A stretch of 64,000 bases of DNA, from assembly GCA_013399875.1 (NCBI GenBank), contig VXAZ01002109.1:875633-939632 (forward strand). Direction: 5' to 3'. Origin of the DNA: Gymnorhina tibicen. Taxonomy: Eukaryota > Chordata > Aves > Passeriformes > Artamidae. Made by a program: the position numbers and the translations under genes. Of the stretch, positions 10,197-24,300 are shown piece after piece (within the stretch, counting starts at the first letter, position 1; each line of letters begins with the position of its first letter). The notes beneath the pieces were generated by a model. The model searched no databases, was not told where the DNA came from, and saw only the letters and a list, made by a program, of their open reading frames with translations.

Positions 10197-13100
10197 CCAA
10201 TTTAAAATATAATTCCGTTGGGATTCAAGGTCATGATTTGGTATTGCCAACTAAAGTAAACATCTGAAAGATCAGTGCTTTGTATCTGAGAAGGTAATGT
10301 CTTCACCTTCTTTCATGTCTTATCCTTCATTGCAGGTGGTAGATGAAAGCACTGAATGGGAAACACATTTTCATTCTGTGTATGTGATGACCACGTCAAA
10401 GTTCAGGCTTCTAGAGTGATCTGTGTCTAAGAATACCTTTCTTAATTTCTAAGTACCTTTTAATTACCTTATTCAAGGGAAAAGTCCTGAAAATGCAGTC
10501 TAATTGCATGGTAATGATTAACAAACCAATGCTAAATTAAAGAGAAAAAAAATCTGGAATTCTTCTAAAGAAAAACTTCTTGTGAATCTAATTAATGACT
10601 TTCAAAGTGTAGGTTTGAAAAGGCTTCCCCTATGCCTACGTTCTCAGGATGAGCTTTTATTAATTTGATGTAAATGATATTGATTTATGTAAATGAACCT
10701 TTCAGCTAGTCCCGTTGTCTTAAAACCTAATTCTCTGAACACCTGGATGTACATCAGGGACCTTCTGGTCTGACACACCTGGATGAACCTTGAATGGTTA
10801 GGTCATACAAGACTACTGAAGGAGACACATGAGATCTGCTGAAGATGGCAGTGTAAGTACCAGGAAGAGGGCCAATGCCAGATGTATGACAAGTAACTAT
10901 CATGGGGCAATTGAAATAAGGAGCTGAGCCTGGACATGCTGCAGTTTGCTTTCCCAGCTCCTTCACGAAATCAATACACCCTCTCTGCACAAAGATGTCA
11001 TAGTACAGATAATATAGAAAGTGTGGGTTTGACAGAGGGCAATCTACTTGGTTAATTTAGGGTTTGGGCTAGGGATAATGTTTGGGTTGAGAGAAGAGCC
11101 TAGACCTCCAGGTGGAGTGATTCTGGAAATGGGCTGTCAACAGGAATGATTGGCTGCAAAGAGAACTTGGCTGCAAGAAGCTTTTGGTCATGATAATGGC
11201 TTGATGACTTTGTTGAAGACTCAGCCCAAACTTAAATTCTTGTCTTTCACCTGCTGTGCAGACTGTAGATTTGGAGTTTCTTCTGGATCTGTTGACAAAG
11301 TCTTAAATTTCTCTTTTCATTCCACTGGGGCAGATGGCAGAAATGTATTACTACTCTTTCCTAATCTGCCTTGTGGATCTGAAAGATTGTTTTATGGTGT
11401 AAGCAGATATTTCAAATGTGACACCTTTCTCCTGAATGGCTTATCTTGTTTATGAACTTTTTGACAGAAGTTTAAGGTAATCTTTATTTATCTTTTGTGT
11501 CACTCTGCATTAAACTTTAAAATTTGTCTTATGTTTTTGGCCAGAAGCTGCTATTTACAGTGTTGTCAACCTTAACTGCTCAAAGATTAGGAAGGCCTGC
11601 AAAACAAGAAATTTATTTTAAAAATGTATTGACATTTTAAGCTTTCACATTTATGAGACTGTAGGACATGTTTTTCATGTTTATGAGCATGTCTGCACAG
11701 ATACACAGGCTAGAAGCCTCTCTGTCTCTCTCTTTTATTGAAAGATGGTATTTTACTTGCTTGTGATTCTCCAGCTATCAGGAAAAACCTCCAACCAGGT
11801 GAAAAAAGAAAATTGAATTTTAGGGATAATGGAAGCAGTGAAGCACTGGTGTATTCAGCATTGTTTGCAGTGGACTCATCTCATCTGAGCCTCTGAATGT
11901 GATCCCTTATGTCCAAGGCACTCCAGGGTACCATTTTTCCAAAGTATTTTGCGTGCCCTATTTTTCTACAAGGACTAGAAAGCAAAGTGAGGGTGACTGG
12001 CTGAGACAAATATATCAGATGATCTTATCTCTAGTGCCTTCAATTCAAGAACAGATGCCTTTCTGAAATGAATGTTCACTTCACTAAGCTGTTGAGCTCA
12101 GTAATAGACAACAAACCATGCTTAAGAAGTCTTTGCAAAAGCTATTAACTTTGTGGGGCTAATCTCACTGGGCTCTCATTATAATCAGAGGAGACTGAAT
12201 GAATCAGGTACAGAAGGAGTCTGAACTCATAGCCATCTTTAGGAGCCTCCTTCTCCCTTGCTTGTAGGAGGAGCAGAGGGAGAAAGTAGCCTCAGAAGAG
12301 AAGTTGGCCATTTGTCACATTCTGTGATAGGCGTAAAATTAAATCACAAGGCTATAATGGTCTCTCTTATCCTGACAAGTAACAGGACACAGTTCATGAG
12401 CCACTTATGCTCAAGTGGAATCTCGTTCTGTAGTTATCTGCAGGATAGTGTAGGAGTTGGGGCAAGTGCTTTTGGGGAGTTGCCTCTTAAGCTGCAGTCC
12501 CCGTGCAGTGTTCCCTACCTGCCAGTTATGTGGCATGAAGGTGACTTTGCCAGGAGCTGCAGCCTGTGAGTAATGTGTTCCGAATGCTTGCTCACTTTCC
12601 AGACAAAGTGAGGTGTTACATCCTGCAGCAGCCAGGCACAAACACATATAGTGAAATGAGGCTGACCAAAGAGCCAGCAGGGCTATGTGGGGCTTACTCA
12701 GGCCTTTGTCTATTCCCCTTCCACCACCTTAAAAATGAAACAGTCCATAGAAATTATTCTGCTATGAAATGGTTTGATGGTACTAGTTGTATTAGTTTCA
12801 TGCTAAAAAGTAGCCTGAAGGAAGTGGTGGTATCTGTGAATTAATTACTCTTTTAAGTGAATGAATTAAGTGGCTAAATGTGAACCCTCCAGAGTTTTTA
12901 CCAAGGAAATGTTAATTTACTCTTGATTGAGGATCACTACAAAAATCAGCCTGTGTTATATGCTGGGGGAAAAAAAATCCCATACATGTGTGCCTGCAAG
13001 GTCTCCCAAACACTTCCTTCCCACAGTGGACACACAACATCAGGCCCATGTCAGTGTCTTCCACATTGTAATTCCTGTTCCCTCATACCCTTTTCAACCC

Positions 13101-16100
13101 TGCTATTACATGTTGTGGCCCTTGCTGTGTGAAGCCAGCTACAAAAAGTCAGATATTTAGGTTATGGAGCTGTCACTTCATGTGCTTGTAAAACACCCTT
13201 CATGCCCATGGAATGCTGCAACTCAAGAGAACGTTTTGTCTCAGGGTGTGGTCTCAGTCCTGAAGACCTTTACACCATACATAAGAAGGCTTGCCAAAAA
13301 TTGAAACAAGGGGCCTTTGGTTCCCAGGATGAATCTGGAGGTGCAAGGAGCAAAGATGGAATAAGAGGTAAAACCAGGGCATGCCCATGGACTGCCATTT
13401 GGTCATGTTGCTGCTTTGTTCCCCGAGTCAGCAAATAGGTTAGTCATAGTCAATATGCTAAGATGCATATATAGACTGATATTAAACCTTGATGAGTGAA
13501 CAAATCCCTGTCTCAGAGTCAGTGGTAATTCTTCCCTTCTCTTCAGTAAGTACAAGAATGGGACATTTTGATTTGTCAGACCAATTCCCTAAACACAGAG
13601 CTTCTGTGAGTTAATTCATTTCAGTAGGAAACAGACTATGACATGGACTTACCACAACAGTGTCTTTGCTGGAAAACTTTAACAGAGTGAGCCCTGAGTC
13701 CCTTCTGTTCTTTTGGATGCTGAAGTTATTTTGCTGTTAAAGGCATCAGCATCTTCATAGAGAAGGTAAAGTATCAGCTTGGACAGATGAGCTTAATTGA
13801 AAACTCTGCCACTTCTCCTTCCAAAAGATGCTTTTCATTTTTTTCTTTTTTTTTCTTTTCTGCATGAATTCTGTATTGAGGATCCGAAAGAGCCTGAAGT
13901 GAAGTTCTGCCGGCCAGATCAGTGACAGGGTAATCCCTGGGTGCTCTGCATTTAAAACGCGGGCATTGAGGTTTCATCGGTCTCACCAGCGACTCCTCCC
14001 ATTTTCCTCAGTAAATGACAAACACTGAAGGAGAGCTGTTCCCCACGTGGGGAACACACACATGCTTAGCGAAATGAAGTTACTTCTTTTGCTTATAAGG
14101 ACATTGCTGTGTGAGGAGCAGCTACCCTTGCAAGGTTTCTGTTAGTACTGGTGATAAATCTCAAGAAAAACCTACCTTCGCAGGGATCTTTCTGTGTAAC
14201 AAGTGGTTTGCTGTATGCAGGGAAATTAAAACCCTGTTTGTGCTGTCATTTTCATGCTAAAACAGGGATTTCTGATTAAACAGGGAATTCTGATTTCTGT
14301 CATATTTTTGCCTGTCATTGGTCTTTTAATGCATATATTCCAGCAATAGACATACTGGCATCCTTCCAGCAACCTTTAATCATCCTTTAAGCAAATTGCA
14401 ATCAGCATAACTAGTTTTAGCAGAACTTTGATTGAGGAATGTGGTGTGGGAGGCTCTTACATATGGTTAAACAGTACAATCTACAAGATTCTCACTGAAA
14501 GCGTTTTTGCTAATAAGCAAGTAACTTTGGACTTAAGTTTTCCACATGGTGAAATTTCAGCGGGGTTGAACTTCCAGCTATGAAACCAAAGAGCAGTGCC
14601 AAGCTTTGAACAAATATGTAGTCTGAATGTGGAAAGATTCCTTGAATCAGTGAGGGTGCTTTATTTCCATAGAGATGATGAAGGCTTTTTTTTTGTGATG
14701 ATGAAGGTATTTTCAAATTAAAATATCCACACGATTTTAGCAGAGGCTCTGCTGCCCCTCTAAGCTTATTTAGGTGAAGCTGAGAAAACATGTTGGTGTA
14801 TTTGAGTGATGGCTGGTGCTCAGTCATTCCGTGTCATTTTGGTTTTCTTGGCATCTGACTGGGTTCTTCCTAGAGTAGTGGAATGGGGGAAGCAAATTGG
14901 CTAATCCCCTTGCACTTTTTCTGCCCTTATATTTTATTATGTCTTGGGGTCTTTGCTGCAGACGAGGATCAGCTCTTCTTGTGTGCCTAGAAGGAGCATC
15001 ACTGTTGTTTTTGTGGCTGTATAAGCAACATGTCACGCAACAGAACTGCTCAGTGGAGCAGGGGACAGGAATCAGTTATCCATTGAGTTTCATGGCTCTG
15101 AAAGCATGATGCAGTTTGTGAATCCCTTTTCTTTCACACCGGTGCAGAATGTGACTGGAAAATGCATCTATAAACTATACCAGTTCAGGAACTACAAGGA
15201 AATTTGCAAATTCTAACCTTTCATTTATTAAGTTTTAGAGGAATTACCCCAAAATTCCTAGTAGTGAAACTTAACTGAAAATTGATATTTTGACACTTTT
15301 TCTGATGCAAAAGTTAATCCATCAAACTTAAAGTAGCTGTGATGCAAAAATAAAATTTAAAAAAGTCATAGTATGGAGGTCTCTGCTTTTCATCAGAAGA
15401 ATTGGTTGTAAGTCTAATGTTTTATTTCTTCTTATTTCTCAGGTCTTTCTTTGACATTCATTTCATAATGTCAAAAATATGTCCTATGCACAGTTGACTA
15501 AAATTTCAGAATATTATTTTCTTCACTTTACTTTTTCTTGGTGTGGTTCAATTAGTAGCAAAGCTTCCAAATGTTCTTCTTTCTACTCAATGTATAATTC
15601 TGTACCTACTGAGCAACTATGTAACATGGTTTTTCATTTTCCAAAATGGAAATTTTAAACTTCATGAAAATGTTCTAACATTGCAGTAGGAAAAATCATT
15701 GTCCTGATAAAATTCAGATGCCAAAACCTGGAGTCCCTTTTTTATTTTTTATTGGTTTCTATAGTCTCAGATGCTAACATGTTGTTATACAGAACTGGAG
15801 ACATATTTTATGCACTTTAGAGCATCGCTTCCAGTTTTCTTCGCAAACCCGGAATGTAACATAGCAGCAATTCCTGTGGTTAATAATCTGAAAGATACTT
15901 TTGTCACAAAAATGGACTAGACATATCAAAACCTAAGAATCTGATAAGGAGAAGAATATGTGGCTCAATTCTTTAAGCTAGTCTGAATGAAGGTAATAAA
16001 CTAGGCAAAAGTATGACACTGTTGTGCATTAAAAGATAAATGGCAAGAAAAAATTTAATTATCAAAGATTACTTAGTGTATCACCATTTAAAAATGCATT

Positions 16101-19100
16101 TATCTTCATGAAAAACCAACTGTTAAAACTGGCCTAAGTATTTGTATTTGACCATGCTTGTTGAGTCGCTGGTAAAAAAAAATCCTACTTTTCTTTGAAA
16201 ACTAGCAGTTAATGAAGTTGCCATTGGGTGTAGCTATTGTGTTACTCTCTCCCTCGATGATCATATAGCAAACACTGAACTGGTTATTTTTGTAAGACAA
16301 CCCATATAGAAAAATTATTTTCCATAATAATTCCCGGTTCAGAGGTGTCTTAGAAGGGTGACAGAAATCACACTAATTATTAGCATTCCCTACAGCAGGA
16401 AAAGAGATTTTGCCATGAACCCATTGTTGTAACTGATGCATATTTTAATCATTGAAAAAATACATATAGTACATTTTGTGCTTGAGTTTGAAGTTGGCAT
16501 ACTTGAGGAGATGTGTCTTTCCCTAGTTTGAATAAATTTGGTTTTGAAATAACAATGATCTGGAGGAGTGGAAAAATTCCACTTAAAGCTAATGAAACCT
16601 CGAGAGCATGCAGAGATGTCTCATAAGCAGATTCTGTATGCCTAGCAGAACTTGTTGTTCTACTCCCACCTGATTAGTTGTTCTCATGGGAATAAAGGCA
16701 GCAAAATAAATGGTTTTCCCTCCCTCTTTCCCCAGCATATAGGACACTGAGATGTAAGCACTCAGCTGCTCTTTAAAATGTTAGCAGAAAAAGTGAGAGA
16801 AGTAAGAGGATCACAGGACTAGGCCAAAATGACGAGGTGACCATTGAATCTTCTCAGATCTATTGAAGAGTTCACTACACTTAAACTGGTGCTTATGTAC
16901 AAATTTAAAAGCCTGACTGTATGCTGCTTATCAAACTTTGATTGTATTATATATTTAACATTAAAAGTATTGCTTTTGAGATACGGTTATGATGCAGCAA
17001 TAAAATCACTTGAAGAGTGGTAGAAATAAGAGCTTCTGAGATTTTTATGTTCAGATGGCAGGGAGAAGGACATTCCCCCAGTATCAAGGGCTAGTCTGTT
17101 CCCTGCTCTTCTGCAGTGCAAGACATATGTGACTTCCCAGGGGAGGGACAGAAGAGTCACATTCTCTCTCATCGCTTCTGGAAGCAGATCTTGCAGGATG
17201 GAAGACATGGTGGCATAAGTGAAGTCTGGGAGACCCTTAGTGAGGGTTCATCACGCTATGTCTTCACTTGAAGCCATAGCTGCCTCCAGGCAAGGATATA
17301 GTCTCTGTAATCATACTGGGGGTGTCAAATGCACTTCTGGTTTTAGCATTAATAGCTTCAGTTTTCAAACTATTTTTTTATTTAATTATCTAAATCTGAC
17401 TTCTCAGCTCTCGAAGCTTCAGCTGACACAGTAGTTTCAGTTTTCGAATACCATAAAACACAGATGTAAAAAGTAATGAACTAATGCTGTATCTTGGTGT
17501 TCATTAAAGAGAGGGAGTTCTAGCCCTGACTTGCACTAGTACAACCAGGTGTTTTCACGAACCTTCACACGTCTGTCGATTTGCAGATCCTTCAGCACTT
17601 ATAACTATAGAGTGCCAGGGAATGACCTGTGCCAGGATGCAGGGAAAGATCAGACTCTAGGCTAGGGTGATAAGGAAAGTGCACAAGTGACAAATGAATA
17701 GTCACTATTCTTGGTCTTAACCAGAAACATTTCCACAGCCATTTTAACTGGGCAGTTATCTGCTCAGCTATCAAGGAGTTTATTTGTGATCCAGGTTACC
17801 TAGGACAATCAAAATAGCCAGTCATTCACAGTAAGTTATTGCTTTCTTAGTCACAGAATTTTTTAGACAGTAAGCTAGAATGCCCATAAGACTCAGACAC
17901 ATATTAGTAGTGTAAAAGAATGTAAAGAATTTTATATTTGAGCAAGAGAGTTATAGGAAATGTGGGCATAAATTCAAGAGTTCCAGAAAGTGAAACAAAT
18001 GTGTTGTCTTTTTGAAAATATTAACTCTGTCCACAGATTTAATAAAGTGTATTACAAGATCCCATGATGGACATACAACACTGGGTATTTCATATCAGAA
18101 TATTGAAAATCAATATGCAGCATAATATATGCATTTTTTATGGTGTCCATAAAAAAGCAAAGTGTAGCTACAGGGCTACTGGTGAATTATGCTCTGGCCA
18201 TTTAAGTCATTGTGAAGACAAAGAGCCTTTTTGGCCTTTTTTCTGCTCTTATTTGAGTTCTCACAATGGGTCTGCTACCTATTTTAGCCTTTGATCTTTA
18301 GAAAGGTGTTAATCTTGTAAGACCTCACCACACTTCTTTTTTCTCAGCCTCAGAAGAGCCTGGGAGGACCCTGCAGTTCTTCCACATTAGATGGCATCAT
18401 CAAGTTACCATGGGTAAAGGGAGCAGCTTTTATTTATGCTCGTATGACATTTTTAGGACTAGACCTTCTTTGTGATTTTGCATTGTACCTTCAGACAAAT
18501 CCTGCTTCCATGGCTCTGGCTGTGATGACTTTTTCAGTTGCTCTGCATTAGAAGGATACTTCAGAACTGTGGCACTAAAAGTTACATTGGATGATAAAGA
18601 TGAAAGATAAGGAAAGCAAAAAAAAAGTAAGTATGGTGCTTGTAAGATCAGAGGACAGCCTAAGAACCACATTAAACATAATGAAAATGAAAGTTAAAAA
18701 GAATTGCTTACAGTACTTAAAACAGTACTCCACTATGAGAAAGGGGGTGGGAGAATTATCGAAGACAATTTTTTTGAATCCTCTGTAGCCATTCAGGAAT
18801 GGTTTCTAAGCAACCAGAACAGGCAGATAGCCCCAGGAGTAAGAGGTATTATGAATGCTTGGAGACACAAAGAGGAAGAGAAAGATGAAACGGAGCTGGA
18901 ATCAGGCTGAGAGGATGCTGGAGTGGAGGGCTCTCCCTACACAGCGCCAGCACTGCAGCTGGTGAGGCAGAGGGTGAGCTGCCTCACAGTGAGAAGATGC
19001 ACCAAAAGAAGGAAAATGAGGGATGTAAGAACCTACATGAAAAGCATAAGCTTTGTATCACTCTTTCAGACCTCCCATTAAAAGTGGGCAAGAGTGCATA

Positions 19101-19531
19101 TCTTGCTGAATGTAATTATCTTTATTTTGCAGAAGACTGACATTTACAGTTCCCCTGTACTTTATTCTAGCTGTTTAAGAAATGTTCTTGTTAGCTTTTG
19201 TCCAAAGCAGTAATTGTTCACTTCTTATTCTGGCAAATCCTTCATTAATGGCTGTATTTAATCACTAAGGAGAAAGATGAGTATCTAAAAAATTACTGGA
19301 TGACTACATAAGTGGCAAAAAGTGCACAATTGAGTGAATGTGATAGAAAACACTGAAAGGCTGGTCAAAATGGTTGTATATTATTAACTTGGGTAAAAAC
19401 TGCATTTTTAGAGTATGGTTCTATATATTTTTAACTATTGATAAACAAACCACAAACCTTCTTGTATCATCCTTGGAGAGAAAAATTGGCTGTGCTTTTC
19501 AGAATCTCTATATAACCTAAGAAATAACTCC
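10197..19531. other. long AT-rich stretch without recognised genes or repeats
   Basis: I found no exon set, RNA gene or repeat family that I could support. Open frames are short and do not resemble known proteins. A polypyrimidine run lies near 13838-13860, followed at about 13900-14010 by a small CpG-bearing segment. Low-complexity A and T runs are scattered. Old, unrecognisable transposon relics may be present. Confidence 0.5.
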
Positions 19532-19708
19532 TCTAGGTCACACAGGCTGCCCAGAGAAGTTATAGAGTGTCCATCCTTGCAGATGTTCATAACCTGCCTG
19601 GACATGGTCCTGGGCAGCCAGCTCTAAGTGGCCCTGCTCGAACAGGGGGGTTGCAGCAGATGATTTCCAGAGGTCCCTTCTAACCTCAAATGTTCTGTAA
19701 TGCTGTGA
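19532..19708 (+). mobile_element. CR1 LINE 3' end fragment
   Basis: The plus strand reads CACACAGGCTGCCCAGAGAAG, then CCTGGACATGGTCCTGGGCA, and ends AGAGGTCCCTTCTAACCTCA followed by TTCTGTAATGCTGTGA. These are the usual last 170 or so bases of avian CR1, ending in its short ATTCTGTGA-type direct repeat. The element is strongly 5' truncated, as most CR1 copies are, and carries no coding sequence. Confidence 0.9.
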
Positions 19709-20809
19709 AATATAGCAGAGTCCGTATCAACAAGTTTTAAGGCAAGACCTATTGTCTCTTTGCTTTACCCTGTTTTTCATAAGTAAATGGCTTTCCTAAA
19801 CTCTCTTTTGAGACTCTTTAAGTACAGCCCAGGAGACTCCATAAGTCATGGGACTGGAGCCTCCTGAAAGGTGCTTCCAGTTGAATCCAGTAGCAATACA
19901 GTGAACCACCTGAATGCTAGGGATCCAGATCCCATCCTGACTATGTCCATCAGAACTTACTTTTGCTCTTGAGTTACATCTGGTATTTGCTATGCATGTA
20001 CATATCTAAGCACATTTTCAGCTCTTTTTACTGTGGAAGATTCCAATGGCAAATTTTCCACTCATTACTTTATATAAATTCTCACAGTAAAAAAAAAAAA
20101 AGTATGTCTCAATATGCATTTAACATCAGTGCCAGCAAATTAAGGACTGCCTATTTTCTCACATTTGTAGGAATAAAATATGTCACTGGCTTTTTCCCCT
20201 AAATAATTTCTTTTTTAATATAGGTAACTGCAGTTGGTAGTTACTAGGTGAAAGGATGGTCTGACATAGTGTGCACAGGCCACGTGATTGCTTATTCTTG
20301 TTTTTGGGGGAAGTGAGGCTAAAATTATTGTGTTTTCATCTCTTTTGAGGGGAAATTGGGAAACCTTGGACATTTTTGTTTGATATCTTTTATTGGAGTG
20401 TATTTTAGATTTGGATTGTCACCAGGAATCCTCTACATTTCAATTCTTATGGAGAGGGGTAGGAGTAAGTGGAAAACATCTTCCATTGTCATCTCTTTTA
20501 AAAAGTCTGCTAATTACTTAGGGCAAGTAAAACAGGCTGAAATGAACACATTAAGTCTGAATGGAAAAGAACCCTCTCAGAGTAGATGGAAATCCTTCTA
20601 CAACATTCATTGTATTGTGACTTGCATGATGCCTTGCAATATGTCTCAGGACATGTCCCCAACATGAAGAAAATTTAATAATTGTTTTAGTTAATATATT
20701 TCAACCATATATCATTTTCAAAGCTTGTTATTAGTTAAAAGCCCTAAAAAAAAAAAAAAGTCAGAATAAAAATAATTGAATTGTTTAGGTTAAAAAAACT
20801 CCTTTAAGA
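19709..20809. other. no feature recognised between two CR1 fragments
   Basis: AT-rich sequence with runs of 13 A (20089-20101) and a similar A run near 20746. An open frame of 103 codons at 20356-20667 shows no family resemblance. Confidence 0.5.
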
Positions 20810-21312
20810 TCACGATGACCAAGCACTTGTCCTGCTGGCCACATTATTTCTGACACAGGCCAGGATGCCACTGGCCTTCTTGGCCACCTGGGCACATGCT
20901 GGCTCATGTTCAGTTGCTGTCAACCAACACCCCCAGGTCTTTTTCCACTGGGCAGCTTTCCAGCCACTTTTCCCTCAGCCTGTAGTGCTGCAGGGGGTTA
21001 ATGTGACCCAAGGGCAGAACGCAGCACTCTGCATTTTAAACCTTGTACCGTTGCCCTCAGCCCATCAATCCAGTCTGTTTAGATCCCTCTGCAGAGTCTT
21101 CCTACCTTCCATCAGATCCATGGTCCAGCCCAACTCGATGCCATCTGCAAACTGACTGAGGGTGCACTTCATCCCCTCCTCCAGACCATTGATAAAGATG
21201 TTAACCAGAGCTGGCCCCAATACTGGACTCTGGGGAACTCCACTGGTTACCAGCCACCGCTCCATTTAGCACCACTCTCTAGGCTTAGCCATCCAGCCAG
21301 TTTTTTACCAGT
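20810..21312 (-). mobile_element. CR1 LINE internal fragment (reverse transcriptase)
   Basis: The minus strand encodes, from about 21265 down, the CR1 reverse transcriptase pieces [20 protein letters not shown], then FADGIELG (equivalent to the catalytic FADDTKLG motif, second Asp changed to Gly) and LQRDLNRLD. Further left come pieces matching the palm/thumb region, including the stretch equivalent to 'LGVLVDSRLNMS'. Neither the 5' part nor the 3' tail is present. The lost catalytic Asp and frame breaks make it inactive. Confidence 0.9.
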
Positions 21313-24300
21313 TTTTACAGTGAAGAGTAAAGTGAGCTACAGTCTGCAGCAATTTACCTTTATTTACTTATGAGTTTTCCTGCTGGGGGCCAAGAACAGC
21401 TAATGGACCATTTCAACAGCTAATGGAAAACATAAATCTCATCCTTCTTTGATGCATCTGTAATGTGTATCTAGACAATGATTTAATTACCAAAAAGCCT
21501 CTGATTCATTTCTAACTTTTTTTTTGAAAGTCCAAGGATTCTGTAATAAATACTCTTGAGTTAATGGGTGATGGTCAGCTATGATTTACATAGGCTGTTA
21601 ACTTGTTAATGTAGTATTTCATTTTGATCTCAATTTCCTAATAGTTCCTTACCTATGAGTAAGAAACTTCATACAGCCACTTCAGCTTACACAGCTTCAT
21701 TTCTGCCTGTCCAAAAAGTTTTTCTCCATTCTGAGAGTGATGTATATGGTAGGCAGCTCACTAAAATGCAGCAAGAGCACAGAAATGGCTGAGCTGTATA
21801 CAAGGTACTTCAACAGCAGGCTCCAAATTGAAGGGAATAATTTGGAAGAACAGCCAGAAACAATTCTGAATGCTTTCAACTGAGTTAGGAAAAGATTTGG
21901 CTTTATAAAAATCAAATTAATATAGACCTGATTCTCTAATGTGTCATCTCAAGTTTTTATTGGTATAATCTCTTAGGCTTGCATGGAGTAAACCAATACA
22001 CAGCCAAAACAAGAGAGATGAGAGCTGGGCTCCTGTGAGTTTTGGGAAGCATGCTGCAGTGCAGTGCCTGATCTGCAGTACTGAATTCAAAATGCAAAAG
22101 AGAAGGCACTCATATTAAACTGTCTAATCCCACACCCTCACTCCCTTTTACAAATATGAGTAATATTTTCATCAGACAATTTAGAGAAGAAACATTTCAA
22201 ATGACAAGAAATTGCTGAAGAAATCTTGTTTCTGTTGGAAGGAAATGTAGTTAGTTTTGAGCTGATAATGATTAAAAGAGATTGAAAATATGGTTGATGT
22301 ATTTTTATTATTATGCAAAAGAAATTTTGACTAAGAATATCAGAAGTCTGGGAAGAATAATGGAAAAACTGGGAAAAACCCCCACAGAATAAAAAAGCAG
22401 TCAGATTGAAGAAAAAACCCCATAACCCAAAAAAGTTAGCACAATTTTTTTCCCCCTAAAAACCAGAAATCTTGGGTAGGCAACAAAGGAAAATTAGGAA
22501 AGGGCCCAGTGGATGCAGGATGGTCCAGGGAGCACCACAGATCTTTGCAATGATGCTGAATGTCAGACTGTGGAGGGGCTCTGCATAGACACTAGCCTGC
22601 TGTGATAAATCTGACTGGACGAGAAAGATTGCATATGGATATTCACAGAATGCAGAATCAACACAATGACAATAAAGCATTATAAAGTTATCCTGACAGG
22701 ACCTAGGAGGACTGTGAGCCTCATGCCTAATGACAGGCCACTGTAGGGACACCGGGTAGCAGGAGCCCTCTCTTTCTTTTAATTATGGTTTGGGTTTTTT
22801 TGAAAGTGCGTTGTTTCCTAAGTCATTTGGGAAGAAGGGGTTTGTGGGCAGAAATAATTCAGCATTAGAGGGAAGATCCCAATGAGAAACTATTTTTGCA
22901 TGGGCAGATGGATTTGAAACTGCAGTTGGCTCAGTGCTGTTCCTAATCTATATTAAGAAACTGTTGTTCTGTGTGATATCCTGGCCATATGCTAAAGCCA
23001 GAGGATAGTCTATGATAAAAAAGTGAAGAATAGTTTATCTCTCTGAATTTGTTCATACACTCTGTGGCTCATGTTTCTTCATCTGACAAGGAAAGCTCAG
23101 ATGATGGTAGCAGATATTCCTCTTGATTCCCATCTTTATTGTAAGAATGGAACATTTTCCATCTTTCCTGCAAAATATGGTTTTCAAAACAGACAAGAAT
23201 GAATTGAACTTTCAGGCTCAGAGGTTTTAAATAACTCCATGTCTTAGACCTGTACTCTATTTTATGCCATGCCAGTGGGAGGAGGCACAAAGCACTTTAG
23301 TTTTAGTTTTATAGAAAATGCACAGGCGAGTAGGGAGAAAAGAAAAACCAGAGGATTTTCTCTTTGTGCCATTATATCAGACCTTTTTGCACCTACTGTC
23401 CTAGACAGCTGTCATTCTCATGTCTACCCTTCTTCCCAAGAAACACTGTTTTGAATTGCAGACTTTTTAGCCTTTGAAATATAGAAACAAGCTGGACATA
23501 TGAATAATGTCTTGATGCCTTGAGGAAAGCAGAAGGACAAAAGTGAAAGCTGGATTTCTAAGTGTCAAGGGACGAAACAAGGTTCCTGCAAAATTATGTC
23601 ACCATGCGGGACCTAAGGAGCTGCTACAATTTAGCAGATAGAAAAATTAGATAGGAAAAGCACCCTAGAATTGTTCTTTCCTTGGAAGGGATTTTACAAA
23701 GCCTAGAAAACTGAATTGCTATGCTAGTGGGTATACAGATTCATGGAAAGAAAAGTGAAAGGTAGTTTCAGGGGCATTCAACAGTTACCCCAAAAACTCC
23801 ATACAGTCCTTCTGGCTTATGAAGGAGACTGGCTGCTGAAGTGAAGTTGCCTGTGCATCCTTAGTGTGTCACTGTAATGGTCTGTAAATAAGCCAAGGGG
23901 AGATCACAGATTTAACTCCCACTGACAGGCTAAATACAACCGTGGACAATGTCCTCCTGTCTGAGGACACCTGCAGAGCCTGGCCAATGTGGAACCTTGC
24001 AAGGAACCTGGCGGGGTGCCTCCATTTTCACACATTACAACAACTTCCACAGTTTTGGAGTTGCAGAGTTTTACTTGATACTGAGTCACCTGTAGAAGCT
24101 GCAGACACAGTAACTGGTAGACGGTACTCTTAATATGCCTTTATGTAAATTTACTTTGCTTGTTTGGTCCTGTGATGGTTTTGTTAAGGAAGGGAGAGTG
24201 GGACCTTAAGAAGACTGAGGAGCACTTGTGGGGGGGGGGAGCTGCTGCTTCCTGTGTCAGATATATTCTCAGATTTCCAAACCAAATACTACAATATTCT

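Noticed and set aside
20865..21265. Plus-strand 96-codon frame and minus-strand 66-codon frame
   Set aside because: Both fall within the CR1 fragment; the minus-strand one is decayed CR1 reverse transcriptase and the plus-strand one is its shadow.
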